A stretch of DNA of 59,523 nucleotides from DASYTH01 sp035762905 (GTDB taxonomy: Bacteria; Actinomycetota; Actinomycetes; Mycobacteriales; Pseudonocardiaceae), in the NCBI RefSeq assembly GCF_035762905.1, contig NZ_DASUCC010000031.1, positions 1 to 59,523 on the forward strand, read 5' to 3'. Made by a program: the position numbers and the translations under genes. Shown one piece after another: positions 8,939 through 17,588 of the stretch; the stretch's first letter is position 1; the number at the start of each line of letters is the position of its first letter. Below the pieces are notes generated by a model. That model was not told the origin of the DNA, did not search any database, and saw nothing but the letters and a program-made list of their open reading frames with translations.

Positions 8939-8974
8939 CCGGGCCGGGACGTCGCCGAGCACCGACGCGCCCGG
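8939..8974. terminator. Imperfect GC-rich hairpin between convergent genes
   Basis: Outer arms CCGGGC/GCCCGG and inner arms CGTCG/CGACG pair around an 8-nt loop, with an asymmetric bulge. It lies just after the DUF3000 stop (8933) and before the dipeptidase stop (8998), a sensible terminator position. Confidence 0.4.
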
Positions 8975-8997
8975 GGTGATCAGTTAACTTTTGCCAG

Positions 8998-10038
8998 TTA
9001 GGACTGTTGGTCAGTGGCTACCTGCTCGGCCGCCCGCAACACGCGGAGTATGTTGCGGCCGGCCAGTTTGGCGCAGTCGTCCTCGGTCCAGCCGCGGGTC
9101 AGCAGCGCGTCGAACAGGGCCGGGTAGCGGCTGACGTCCTCAAGGCCCTCGGGCAGCGACGACGTGCCGTCGAAGTCGCCGCCGATGCCGATGTGATCGA
9201 TGCCGGCGATCTCCCGGGCGTGCTCGACATGGGCGACCACATCGGAAACCGTGGCGGGCAGGGCGGACGAGACGAACTGGGACACGAACGTCACCATGCA
9301 TACCCCGCCGTTTTCCGGCAGCCGGGACAGCACATCGTCGGGCACGTTGCGTGGGTGATCACGCACGGCGCGGCAGGACGAATGGCTGAAGATCACGGGA
9401 GCGGTCGAGGTGTCGAGCGCGTCGCGCATCGTGTCGGGAGAGACGTGCGAAAGATCGACCAGCATGCCGAGCCGGTTCATCTCGGCGACCACCTGACGAC
9501 CGAAATCGGTCAGTCCGCCGTGTTCCGGCTCGTCGGTGGCCGAGTCCGCCCACGGCACATTCCGGGAATGGGTCAGCGTCAGGTAGCGAACCCCCAACCG
9601 GTACAGGGCCCGCAACGCGCCGAGGGACCCGCCGATGCAGTGCCCGCCCTCCGCGCCGAGCAACGACGCCACCCGGCCGGCGGCGATCGCCGACTCCACC
9701 GCGTCCGCGCTCACGGCGATCCGCAACTGGTCCGGATACCTGGCGACCAGCGCGTAGACGATCTCGATCTGTTCCAGGACGGCGGTCACCGCGGCGTGGC
9801 CGGTGAACTCGCACGGCACGTAGACCGACCAGAACTGCGCGCCGACACCGCCCGCGCGCAGCCGAAGAAGATCGGTGTGCAGCTTCGATTGTGGCTTCGT
9901 GAGGTCGATTCCGGCGCAGATCGCCCGCGCGTCCGGGCCGAACCGCTGGCGCAGTGCCCACGGCAGGTCGTTGTGCCCATCGACAACGGGGGCGGTCCCC
10001 AACAGCGCCCGAGCCCGCTCGTACTCCGCGGTTTCCAC
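8998..10038 (-). CDS. Membrane-dipeptidase-type zinc peptidase (M19)
   Basis: A 346-residue metalloenzyme of the renal dipeptidase family, which hydrolyses dipeptides, including those with a C-terminal D-residue. The metal ligands can be read in order: His22 and Asp24 in VVDGHNDLPW, Glu in SLLGAEGGH, His in LVDLSHVSPD and His in VIFSHSSCR. The C-terminal HIGIGGDFDG motif is also typical. No signal peptide or lipobox is seen, so it should be cytoplasmic in spite of the family name. The start codon is GTG (10036-10038), giving METAEYERAR. It is divergent from the LuxR-type regulator across 254 bp. Confidence 0.92.
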   Translation of the reverse strand: METAEYERARALLGTAPVVDGHNDLPWALRQRFGPDARAICAGIDLTKPQSKLHTDLLRLRAGGVGAQFWSVYVPCEFTGHAAVTAVLEQIEIVYALVARYPDQLRIAVSADAVESAIAAGRVASLLGAEGGHCIGGSLGALRALYRLGVRYLTLTHSRNVPWADSATDEPEHGGLTDFGRQVVAEMNRLGMLVDLSHVSPDTMRDALDTSTAPVIFSHSSCRAVRDHPRNVPDDVLSRLPENGGVCMVTFVSQFVSSALPATVSDVVAHVEHAREIAGIDHIGIGGDFDGTSSLPEGLEDVSRYPALFDALLTRGWTEDDCAKLAGRNILRVLRAAEQVATDQQS

Positions 10039-10076
10039 GAGGGCGACTCCGTTTCATCGGGTGTGCTGGCACTACC

Positions 10077-10086
10077 GTTACGTAAC
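10077..10086. promoter_or_regulatory. Palindrome GTTACGTAAC in divergent promoter region
   Basis: A perfect 10-bp palindrome, AT-rich against its surroundings, 38 bp upstream of the dipeptidase start and about 206 bp upstream of the LuxR-type regulator. It could be an operator; no assignment can be made. The rest of the 10039-10292 gap holds no gene that I can see. Confidence 0.3.
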
Positions 10087-10292
10087 CGGCACGGGTTGGT
10101 CCAATCGTGTGACATCACCCCGGCCGGGTGACAACTCGATCGGATATATCACGTCTTGATCATGTCGCTAACCCTCTTGGGCGGCTAGGCTCCTCTCGTC
10201 GACACCACTTTCGGTCCAATGGCGGCGCGGCTGTTTGGCCGAAAGTCCCGGTGCCGGTCGGGGGGCACGACCGACTCCAGGGAGGTAGTGAC

Positions 10293-11009
10293 GTGGCTGC
10301 CGTCGGCTTAGGTCAGGCCGTTCGAACCACGCCAGCCGGCGTACTGCCGGCGAACATGGTCCCGCACCCGCGGGAAGAGCTGTTCTCGGTGCTAGTGGTC
10401 GATGACCATCCGTTGTTGAGGGAGGCGATAGCTGCCCGGCTCACACAGATGGGAGCCGGCACGGTCCATGAAGCCGCCACGGTGGCCGAGGCAAGGGCGC
10501 GCGCATTGGCCACCGGCCCGTGCGATCTCGCGATCCTTGATCTCGGGTTGCCGGACGGCAGCGGCATCGAGTTGGTCACCGAGCTCCGCAGCCATGGCTG
10601 GCCGCGGATCGTGGTGCTGGCCTCGTCCGACGATCCGTACGCGGTTCGGTCGGCCTTCCAGGCGGGCGCCCAGGCCTATCTGCTGAAGTCGGCCTCACCG
10701 ATGGTGGTGACCGACGGGGTTCGGCGGGTGCTCGAAGGCGGCGTGTACGCCGACCCGAGCGTCGCTCCGATCCTCGCGACCGGCACCCGGGTTCCGGGTA
10801 CCGACAACACGCCGCGCGAGCTGTCGGCGCGCGAGGTCGAGGTGCTCCAGCTCGTGGCCGATGGACAGTCCAACAAGGAGATCGGCGAGGGTCTGAACCT
10901 GTCCGCTCTGACGGTGAAGAGCCATCTCTCGCGAATCGGCCGCAAGTTGGGCACCGGAGACCGGGCTCAGATGGTCGCGCTGGCGATGCGGGCCGGCGTG
11001 ATCCGCTGA
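10293..11009 (+). CDS. NarL/LuxR-family response regulator (orphan)
   Basis: A 238-residue transcription factor with an N-terminal receiver domain (FSVLVVDDHPLLREAI; phospho-acceptor Asp in LAILDLGLPDG; switch Lys in YLLKSAS) and a C-terminal LuxR helix-turn-helix (LSAREVEVLQLVADGQSNKE, then TVKSHLSRIGRKLG). The GTG at 10293 follows GGAGGT (10281-10286) at 6-nt spacing and is clearly preferred over upstream in-frame codons. No histidine kinase gene is adjacent: the neighbours are a dipeptidase and rnd. It is therefore an orphan regulator, or works with a kinase elsewhere. About 28 residues precede the receiver domain, longer than usual. Confidence 0.92.
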   Translation: MAAVGLGQAVRTTPAGVLPANMVPHPREELFSVLVVDDHPLLREAIAARLTQMGAGTVHEAATVAEARARALATGPCDLAILDLGLPDGSGIELVTELRSHGWPRIVVLASSDDPYAVRSAFQAGAQAYLLKSASPMVVTDGVRRVLEGGVYADPSVAPILATGTRVPGTDNTPRELSAREVEVLQLVADGQSNKEIGEGLNLSALTVKSHLSRIGRKLGTGDRAQMVALAMRAGVIR

Positions 11010-11083
11010 GCGCGAAAGCGACTCGATCGTAGGAACACAAGTCAAGATCTGCTGGTCCGCACCACCTGCCGGAGATCGTCCCG

Positions 11084-11089
11084 TAGGGT
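11084..11089 (+). promoter_or_regulatory. Putative -10 box for leaderless rnd
   Basis: TAGGGT ends 8 nt before the GTG of rnd at 11098, and no Shine-Dalgarno sequence precedes that GTG. This is the arrangement expected of a leaderless transcript. Confidence 0.45.
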
Positions 11090-11097
11090 GATCCGTC

Positions 11098-12348
11098 GTG
11101 GGCACAACAGGGAACGGGGACACCGAGCAGGTGCGATCCGATCCCGTGCTGCTGACGGAGCCGTCCGGTGGCACACCGCAGGTGGTGACGGACCCGCGAA
11201 CGCTCGCCGACGTGTCGGCCGCGATCGCCGCGGGCCAGGGGCCGATCGCGGTCGACACCGAGCGAGCCTCCGGATACCGGTATTCCCAGCGGGCCTACCT
11301 CGTGCAGGTCCGCCGGGAGGGTGTCGGCACGGTACTGGTGGATCCGGTCGCGCTCGACGACCGCATCGAGCCGCTGATCGCGGCGTTGCGGGGCGCCGAG
11401 TGGGTGCTGCATGCGGCCTCTCAGGATCTGCCCTGCCTCGACGAGTTGGGGCTGCGGCCGGACCGGCTGTTCGACACCGAGCTGGCCGGGCGGCTGGCCG
11501 GCTTCGAGCGGGTCGCCCTCGGCACGCTGGTCGAGCTGCTGCTGGGCTTCCGGCTGGAGAAGGGACACGGCGCGGCCGACTGGTCGCACCGCCCACTGCC
11601 CCTGGACTGGCTCAACTACGCCGCCCTCGACGTCGAGCTGCTGGTGCCGCTGCGGGACGCGCTCGAAGCCGAGCTGACCGCGCAGGGCAAGCTCGACTGG
11701 GCGCTCGAGGAGTTCGAGGCGCTGCGCACCGCGCCGCCCCCGCAGCCGCGGGCCGAGCCGTGGCGGCGCACGTCGGGCATCCACCGGGTGCGTACCCCGC
11801 GCGGACTCGCGGCCGTGCGATCGCTGTGGGAGGCGCGCGACGGGCTGGCCCGGCAGCGCGACATCGCCCCCGGGCGGATCCTGCCGGACAGCGCGATCGT
11901 GCACGCCGCCGTCGACGCCCCGGCCGACGAGGCCGGTCTGCTGCAGCTGCCGGTGTTTCGCGGCCGGGCGCAGCGCCGGCTGGCCGACACCTGGATGCGG
12001 GCGCTGCGCGACGCGGCCGAGCTGAGCCGGCGCGAGCTGCCCGACCCGTCCCCGCCCAACGACGGCCCGCCGCCGCCGAACCGGTGGGCCGACAAGGATC
12101 CGGCCGCCGCGGCCCGGCTGGCCGCCGCCCGCGCGGCGCTGGCCGCCATCGCCGAGGCCAACCGGCTGCCGCTGGAGAACCTGCTGCAACCCGACCTGGT
12201 CCGGCGCACCTGCTGGGAGCCGCCGGCCGAGCTGTCCGAGGAGGCGGTCACCGCGGCGCTGCGGGCCGGCGGCGCCCGCGGCTGGCAGATCGCCCTCACC
12301 GCAAGCTCGCTCACCGAAGCGCTGCGCGCCACGCCGGCCGAGCGGTAG
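11098..12348 (+). CDS. rnd: Ribonuclease D-like 3'-5' exonuclease with HRDC domain
   Basis: A 416-residue DEDD-type exonuclease for RNA 3' trimming. Exo I is IAVDTERASGYRYSQRAYLV (Asp and Glu), Exo II is LHAASQDLPCLDEL (Asp), and Exo III is LNYAALDVELL with the Tyr and Asp of the DEDDy subclass. An HRDC domain follows (LAAVRSLWEARDGLARQRDI, then PGRILPDSAIV). The C-terminal 140 residues form an actinobacterial extension rich in Arg and Ala. The gene corresponds to mycobacterial Rv2681. The GTG start at 11098 has no ribosome binding site and looks leaderless. The DUF72 gene follows 46 bp downstream on the same strand. Confidence 0.93.
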   Translation: MGTTGNGDTEQVRSDPVLLTEPSGGTPQVVTDPRTLADVSAAIAAGQGPIAVDTERASGYRYSQRAYLVQVRREGVGTVLVDPVALDDRIEPLIAALRGAEWVLHAASQDLPCLDELGLRPDRLFDTELAGRLAGFERVALGTLVELLLGFRLEKGHGAADWSHRPLPLDWLNYAALDVELLVPLRDALEAELTAQGKLDWALEEFEALRTAPPPQPRAEPWRRTSGIHRVRTPRGLAAVRSLWEARDGLARQRDIAPGRILPDSAIVHAAVDAPADEAGLLQLPVFRGRAQRRLADTWMRALRDAAELSRRELPDPSPPNDGPPPPNRWADKDPAAAARLAAARAALAAIAEANRLPLENLLQPDLVRRTCWEPPAELSEEAVTAALRAGGARGWQIALTASSLTEALRATPAER

Positions 12349-12394
12349 CCGCGAGCCGGTTTGGGCGGCGGGCGGCGGTGGCACCCTTGAGTCC

Positions 12395-13234
12395 ATGATC
12401 CGCGTCGGCACCTCGGGCTGGCTGTACCCGCCGTGGCGCGGCCGGTTCTACCCGACGGGCCTGCCGCACCGCCGCGAGCTGGAGTACCTCGCCGGGCTGG
12501 TCAACTCCGTGGAGCTCAACGGATCGTTCTACTCGCTGCAGCGTCCGGCGAGCTACCAGGCGTGGCACGCGCAGACGCCCGACGACTTCGTGTTCGCGGT
12601 CAAGGGCGGCCGGTTCATCACGCACATGAAGCGGTTGCGCGAGGTCGAGACGCCGCTGGCCAACTTCTTCGCCTCCGGCCCGCTCGCCCTCGGTGCCAAG
12701 CTCGGCCCGGTGCTCTGGCAGCTGCCGGCCAGCCTGCCCTACGACCCCGACCTGCTGGCCGCGTTCTTCGCGCTGCTGCCGCGCGACACGGCGACCGCGG
12801 CCCGGCTGGCCGCCCGGCACGACGAGCGGCTCGCCGGCCGGTCCTGGACCACCACCGACGCCGACCGCCCGCTGCGGCACGCGCTGGAGGTACGCCACCC
12901 CGGCTTCGTCGACCCGTCCTTCCTCGACCTGCTCCGCGCGCACCGGATCGGCCTGGTGATCGCCGACACCGCCGGCAAGTTCCCCTACCTCGAGGACGTC
13001 ACCGCCGACTTCGCCTACGTGCGGCTGCACGGCGACGAGGAGCTCTACGCCAGCGACTACTCGGCGGCGGCGCTGGACCGGTGGGCCGGCCGGGTGCGCG
13101 AGCTCGCCGCGGCGGCCGGCGACGTCTACGTCTACTTCGACAACGACATCCACGCCTACGCCCCGCACAACGCCATCGCGCTGGCCGGGCGGCTCGGGCT
13201 CAAGCCGGCGGCACCTGCGGAAGCCGCACGGTGA
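12395..13234 (+). CDS. DUF72 (YecE-like) protein
   Basis: A 279-residue TIM-barrel-like protein of the DUF72/YecE family. The typical start IRVGTSGWLYPPWRGRFYP is present, as are VELNGSFYSLQRPASYQAWH, FVFAVKGGRFITHMKRL and the C-terminal AYVRLHGDEELYASDY and VYVYFDNDIHAYAP. It is cytoplasmic, and no biochemical function is established for the family. Conserved acidic and aromatic residues suggest a sugar- or nucleotide-related active site, but this is not proven. The ATG at 12395 is the only sensible start. Its last 35 bp overlap the 3' end of the convergent histidine kinase gene, so the two transcripts are antisense at their tips. Confidence 0.9.
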   Translation: MIRVGTSGWLYPPWRGRFYPTGLPHRRELEYLAGLVNSVELNGSFYSLQRPASYQAWHAQTPDDFVFAVKGGRFITHMKRLREVETPLANFFASGPLALGAKLGPVLWQLPASLPYDPDLLAAFFALLPRDTATAARLAARHDERLAGRSWTTTDADRPLRHALEVRHPGFVDPSFLDLLRAHRIGLVIADTAGKFPYLEDVTADFAYVRLHGDEELYASDYSAAALDRWAGRVRELAAAAGDVYVYFDNDIHAYAPHNAIALAGRLGLKPAAPAEAAR

Positions 13235-14354
13235 CGGCCAGCCCGCCACCCTGGACCGCCTCGGCGGACACCTGGCCGTGATGGGCCAGCACCACCGCGC
13301 GCACGATGGACAGGCCGAGCCCGGTGCCGGAATGCGCGGTGCGGTCCACGCCACCGCGGCGGAACGGCTCGAACAGCTCGCCAACCCTGGCCGGGTCCAC
13401 CCGCGCGCCGGACGAGCGCACGTGCAGGCAGGACACCCCGGCGCCGCGGTCCAGCCGCACCTCGATCCAGCCGCCGTCCACGTTGTGCCGCACCGCGTTC
13501 TCCAGCAGGTTGCCGGCCACCCGCTCGAGCAGCGCCGGATCCCCCACCGTGGGCGCGGTCTCGCCGATGAACGACGCGGTGATCCGGCGGGCCTCGGCGT
13601 CGGCGGCGACCGCCCGCCAGGCCGAGCCGACCACGGCCGCCAGGTCCACCGGCTCGTCCGTGCCGAACCCCGGACCCAGGCCCTGACCGTCCGCGCGGGC
13701 CAGCAACAGCAGCGCCTCGACCAGTTGCCCGGCCCGCAGGGTCGCGGCCCGGACCACCTCGGCCATCCGGCGCAGCTCGGCCTCGTCGGCGGTCGGGTCG
13801 GCCAGCGTGACGTCCAGCTCGGTGCGGATCACCGACAGCGGGGTGCGCAGCTCATGGCTGGCGTTGGCGACGAAGTGCCGCTGTGCGGAGAAGGCCGCCT
13901 GCAGCCGGTCCAGCATGGCGTCGAACGTGTCGGCCAGCTCGGCCACCTCGTCGCGCGGGCCCCGGTGGCCGATGCGCTCGCCGAGCGACTCCACGGACAG
14001 CCGGTGCGCGGTGGCCGTGACGTCCCGCAGCGGCTGCAGCACCCGGCCGGTGATCGTCCAGGCCAGCAGCGCGGTGGCCACCCCGACACAGACGAACGCG
14101 ATCGACCCGGCCGTGAGGATCCGGTCCCGCACGTCGTCGCGCAGCGCCTCGGCCAGCCGGTCCGCCTCGACCGGCACCCCGTCGACGGTGATCGTGGCGC
14201 CCTCGGGCAGCGACGGCACCGAGCCGGCCACCTCGCCGGCCAGGATCCAGCCCAGCCACAGCAGCACGGCGCTGGCCACCACCACCAGACCGGTGGTCAG
14301 CAGCGTGATCCGGGCGCGTAGTCCTGGCCCTCGCCGTCGCCCCGGCTCAGCCAC
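13200..14354 (-). CDS. Sensor histidine kinase (HAMP, HisKA, HATPase)
   Basis: A 384-residue membrane sensor kinase. Two transmembrane helices (about residues 16-40 and 82-103) enclose a short 40-residue extracytoplasmic loop. Then come a HAMP linker, the H-box FVANASHELRTPLSVIRTEL with the phospho-acceptor His, the N-box NLLENAVRHN, and the G-box HSGTGLGLSIVRAVV. The GTG start at 14354 overlaps the stop of the response regulator by 8 bp, so the pair is cotranscribed and translationally coupled. The small sensor loop suggests detection of a membrane-level or ionic signal, but the ligand is unknown. The 3' end overlaps the DUF72 gene antisense. Confidence 0.93.
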   Translation of the reverse strand: MAEPGRRRGPGLRARITLLTTGLVVVASAVLLWLGWILAGEVAGSVPSLPEGATITVDGVPVEADRLAEALRDDVRDRILTAGSIAFVCVGVATALLAWTITGRVLQPLRDVTATAHRLSVESLGERIGHRGPRDEVAELADTFDAMLDRLQAAFSAQRHFVANASHELRTPLSVIRTELDVTLADPTADEAELRRMAEVVRAATLRAGQLVEALLLLARADGQGLGPGFGTDEPVDLAAVVGSAWRAVAADAEARRITASFIGETAPTVGDPALLERVAGNLLENAVRHNVDGGWIEVRLDRGAGVSCLHVRSSGARVDPARVGELFEPFRRGGVDRTAHSGTGLGLSIVRAVVLAHHGQVSAEAVQGGGLAVTVRLPQVPPA

Positions 14355-15027
14355 CGTCGGACCGGTTCGCCACCGGCACCCGGTAGCCCGAGCCCACCAC
14401 GGTGTCGATGATCCCCGGCTCCCCCAGCTTCTTGCGCAACGTCATCACGGTCACCCGGACCGTCGTGGTGAACGGGTCGGCGTTCTCGTCCCACACCCGC
14501 TCGAGCAGCTCCTCGCTGGAGACCACCGAGCCGGACGCGGCCAGCAGCACCTCAAGCACGCCGAACTCCTTGCGGGTCAGCTCGACCGGCCGGCCGGCCC
14601 GGGTCACCGTGCGCCGCGCCGGGTCCAGCTCGACGTCCCCGGCGACCAGGATCGGCGGCGTCACCGGGGTGGCCCGCCGGGCCAGCGCCCGCACCCGGGC
14701 CACCAGCTCGGCGAACGCGAACGGCTTGGCCAGGTAGTCGTCGGCACCGAGGGACAGCCCCTCGACCCGCTCCTCCACCGCACCGCTCGCGGTCAGCATG
14801 ATCACCCGGGTGAGCTGGCCGGACCGGACGATCTCCCGGCACAGCTCGTCGCCGGACATGCCCGGCAGGTCGCGGTCCAGCACCACCACGTCGTACCGGG
14901 TGATGGACGCCTTCTCGTGGCCGTCGTCGCCGGTGAGCGCGATGTCCACGGCCATGCCCTCGCGGCGCAGCCCCCTGGCCACCGCCTCGGCAAGGGGCTG
15001 CTCGTCCTCGACGATCAGGATCCGCAC
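14347..15027 (-). CDS. OmpR/PhoB-family response regulator
   Basis: A 226-residue regulator with a receiver domain (RILIVEDEQPLAEAV, phospho-acceptor Asp in VVLDRDLPGMSGDEL, switch Lys in DDYLAKPFAF) and a winged-helix DNA-binding domain (VELTRKEFGVLEVLL, then TVRVTVMTLRKKLGEPG and VVGSGYRV). The start is a GTG at 15025-15027. Only 4 nt separate it from the dxs stop upstream on the same strand, and it overlaps the kinase gene downstream. It should therefore be cotranscribed with dxs. Its targets are unknown; autoregulation of the whole run would be the simplest model. Confidence 0.93.
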   Translation of the reverse strand: MRILIVEDEQPLAEAVARGLRREGMAVDIALTGDDGHEKASITRYDVVVLDRDLPGMSGDELCREIVRSGQLTRVIMLTASGAVEERVEGLSLGADDYLAKPFAFAELVARVRALARRATPVTPPILVAGDVELDPARRTVTRAGRPVELTRKEFGVLEVLLAASGSVVSSEELLERVWDENADPFTTTVRVTVMTLRKKLGEPGIIDTVVGSGYRVPVANRSDGG

Positions 15028-15031
15028 GCCG

Positions 15032-16963
15032 TCACCGGTCTCCGCGGTCGCGCACCGCCGCCTTCGGCTCGCCGGGCGCCGGCTCGAGCAGGTCCGCGGC
15101 CCACTCGGTGACCCGGCGGGACACGTCCTGGGCGGTCAGACCCAGCCGCACGAACACCTCCGACCGGCTGCCCTGCGCGTGGAACTGGTTGGGCACGCCG
15201 AGGTCGCGCAGCGGAACGTCCACACCGGCGTCGCGCAGCGCCGCGGCCAGCGCCCAGCCGAACCCGCCGTGCCGGCCGCTGTCCTCGACCGTGACCACCA
15301 GCCGGTGCCGCGCGGCCAGCCCGGCCAGCTCGCCGGGCACCGGGAAGATCCACCGGGGATCCACCACGGTGACCCCGATGCCCTGGTCGGCCAGCCGGTC
15401 GGCGGCGGCAAGACCGAGCTCGGCGAACGGTCCGACGGTCACCAGCAACACGTCCCGGCCGGCGCCCGGACCCGGGGTGCGCAGCACGTCCACCGGGCCG
15501 ATCCGGTCGACCGCCGTCACCTCGGCGCCGACCGCGGCCTTGGGGAAGCGCAGCACGGTCGGCCCGTCCGTGGTGGCCACCGCCTCGCGCAGCTCGCCGG
15601 CCAGGGTGTGCGCGTCGCGCGGGGCGGCCACCCGGATCCCGGGCACCACGCCGAGGATGGACAGATCCCACATGCCGTGGTGGCTGGCGCCGTCCGGGCC
15701 GGTGATCCCGGCCCGGTCGAGCACGAAGGTGACCGGCAGTCGGTGCAGCGCCACGTCCATCAGCACCTGGTCGAAGGCCCGGTTGAGGAACGTCGAGTAG
15801 ATGGCCACCACCGGGTGCAGCCCGGCCATCGCCATACCGGCCGCCGAGGTGACCGCGTGCTGCTCGGCGATGCCCACGTCGAAGCAGCGGTCCGGGAAGG
15901 CCTCGGCGAACGGGCCGAGGCCGGTGGAGCGCTGCATGGCCGCGGTGATCGCGACCACGTCCGGCCGGCCCGCCCCGATCGCGGCCAGCTCGCTGGCGAA
16001 CACGTTGGTCCAGGTCGCGCCCTTGGCCGTGGTCGGCTTGCCGGTCAGCGGGTTGATCGGCTCGCACTGGTGCATCTGGTCGACTTCGTCGTTCTCGGCC
16101 AGCGGGAACCCGGCGCCCTTGCGGGTCACGGCGTGCACCACCACCGGACCGCCGAACTCCTTGGCCCGGCGCAGCGCCGCCTCCAGCGCGGGGATGTCGT
16201 GGCCGTCCACCGGGCCCAGGTACTTCAGGCCGAGGTCCTCGAACATCATCTGCGGGGACAGCGCGTCCTTGAGCGCCTTCTTGACCGCGTGCAGCGCGGT
16301 GTAGGCGGGGCGGCCGACCAGCGGGGTGCTCTGCAGCATCCGCCTGCCGCTCTCCAACGCCTTCTCGTAGCCCGGCCGGGTACGCAGCGCGGCCAGGTGG
16401 TCGGCGAGGCCGCCGATGGTGGGCGAGTAGGACCGACCGTTGTCGTTGACCACGATCACCATCGGCCGGTTCCGGCCGGCGGCGATGTTGTTCAGCGCCT
16501 CCCAGCACATGCCGCCGGTAAGCGCGCCGTCGCCGACCACCGCGACCACGTGCCGGCGCTCGCCGCGCAGCTCGTACGCCTTGGCCATCCCGTCCGCATA
16601 GGACAGGGCGGTGGACGCGTGGCTGTTCTCGACCAGGTCGTGCTCACTCTCCGCACGGCTGGGGTAGCCGGAGATGCCGTCCTGCTGGCGCAGCCCGTCG
16701 AACGCGTCGCGCCGGCCGGTGACGATCTTGTGCACGTAGCTCTGGTGGCCGACGTCGAAGATCATCGCGTCCTGCGGCGAGCGGAACACCCGGTGCAGGG
16801 CAAGCGTCAGCTCGACCATGCCGAGGTTCGGCCCGAGGTGCCCGCCGGTCGCGGTCACCTTGTCCACCAGGAACTCGCGGATCTCGCCGGCCAGCCGGCC
16901 GAGGTCCTCGTGGGACATCCCGTTCAGATCGTCCGGTCCATGCACGGACTCGAGCAGGGTCAC
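15032..16963 (-). CDS. dxs: 1-deoxy-D-xylulose-5-phosphate synthase
   Basis: A 643-residue thiamine-diphosphate enzyme that condenses pyruvate and glyceraldehyde 3-phosphate to DXP, the first step of the MEP isoprenoid pathway. It matches the family throughout: TGGHLGPNLGMVELTLALH, the His of FDVGHQSYVHK, the ThDP-binding VVGDGALTGGMCWEALNN, VDGHD, and the catalytic Glu of FDVGIAEQHAVTSAAG. The start GTG at 16961-16963 gives MTLLESVHGPDDL, the canonical N-terminus, behind a purine-rich GGTGGAG. It is the first gene of a run dxs/response regulator/kinase and is divergent from a small hypothetical gene across about 118 bp. Confidence 0.97.
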   Translation of the reverse strand: MTLLESVHGPDDLNGMSHEDLGRLAGEIREFLVDKVTATGGHLGPNLGMVELTLALHRVFRSPQDAMIFDVGHQSYVHKIVTGRRDAFDGLRQQDGISGYPSRAESEHDLVENSHASTALSYADGMAKAYELRGERRHVVAVVGDGALTGGMCWEALNNIAAGRNRPMVIVVNDNGRSYSPTIGGLADHLAALRTRPGYEKALESGRRMLQSTPLVGRPAYTALHAVKKALKDALSPQMMFEDLGLKYLGPVDGHDIPALEAALRRAKEFGGPVVVHAVTRKGAGFPLAENDEVDQMHQCEPINPLTGKPTTAKGATWTNVFASELAAIGAGRPDVVAITAAMQRSTGLGPFAEAFPDRCFDVGIAEQHAVTSAAGMAMAGLHPVVAIYSTFLNRAFDQVLMDVALHRLPVTFVLDRAGITGPDGASHHGMWDLSILGVVPGIRVAAPRDAHTLAGELREAVATTDGPTVLRFPKAAVGAEVTAVDRIGPVDVLRTPGPGAGRDVLLVTVGPFAELGLAAADRLADQGIGVTVVDPRWIFPVPGELAGLAARHRLVVTVEDSGRHGGFGWALAAALRDAGVDVPLRDLGVPNQFHAQGSRSEVFVRLGLTAQDVSRRVTEWAADLLEPAPGEPKAAVRDRGDR

Positions 16964-17081
16964 AACTCCACCCCGTTTCACTGCACAACGTTGGACCAGT
17001 CTACGAGCGCTGCGCTGTACACCCGGACGACCGGTAAGGTCTACGGGCCGGAACAGGGGCTGATGGGTGGGGGAAGTCACA

Positions 17082-17588
17082 GTGAGTGAGCCGGGGCCCG
17101 CCATGGACCAGGCGGAGCAGAACCGCCTCACCCGCCGGGTCGGCCGGGCGTTGCTGTCCGTGGCGGCCGCGGGCTGGCGGCAGATCCGGGCCGAGTACCG
17201 CGCGGCCGGCCGGCACATCGAGATCGACGTGTTCGTGACCGGCCCGGACGGCACCGTGCACGGCCTGCGGCCGCCCCCCGAGGTGATCGACGGCCTCGGC
17301 CGGCTGCGCCAGGGCATGTACCGCCCCGGCCGGGGCACCTGGCTGTCCGCCGTCTACCTGCTCGACCCGCCGAGCGCCTTCAGCTGCGAGTTCGAACCCG
17401 ACCTCGAGCCGCGCTGGCGCCGCCCGCCACCCCCGATCGGCTTCCAGGACGAGCTCCGCTTCTTCCCCCGCACCGACGACCACATCCCCGACTGGTTCCG
17501 CCAGCGCGCCGGCCTCCCCCCGCCCGCTGAACCAGGTCCCCCGGATCCAACCGCCGGAGGACCATCCGGGGTCAGCGGCCGGGCGTGA
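17082..17588 (+). CDS. Conserved hypothetical protein beside dxs
   Basis: A 168-residue protein that I cannot assign with confidence. Its central part (IEIDVFVTGPDGTVHGLRPP, then LRQGMYRPGRGTWLSAVY) loosely recalls the YezG/DUF600 immunity-protein fold: an alpha/beta domain with a beta-strand-rich middle and the strand SAFSCEFEPDLEPRW. The C-terminal 45 residues are Pro-rich and probably disordered. I start it at the GTG at 17082, preceded by GGGGGA at 7-nt spacing; an in-frame GTG at 17067 is an alternative. No toxin gene is adjacent, so an immunity role is not supported by context. Its end overlaps the convergent methyltransferase by 17 bp. Confidence 0.75.
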   Translation: MSEPGPAMDQAEQNRLTRRVGRALLSVAAAGWRQIRAEYRAAGRHIEIDVFVTGPDGTVHGLRPPPEVIDGLGRLRQGMYRPGRGTWLSAVYLLDPPSAFSCEFEPDLEPRWRRPPPPIGFQDELRFFPRTDDHIPDWFRQRAGLPPPAEPGPPDPTAGGPSGVSGRA

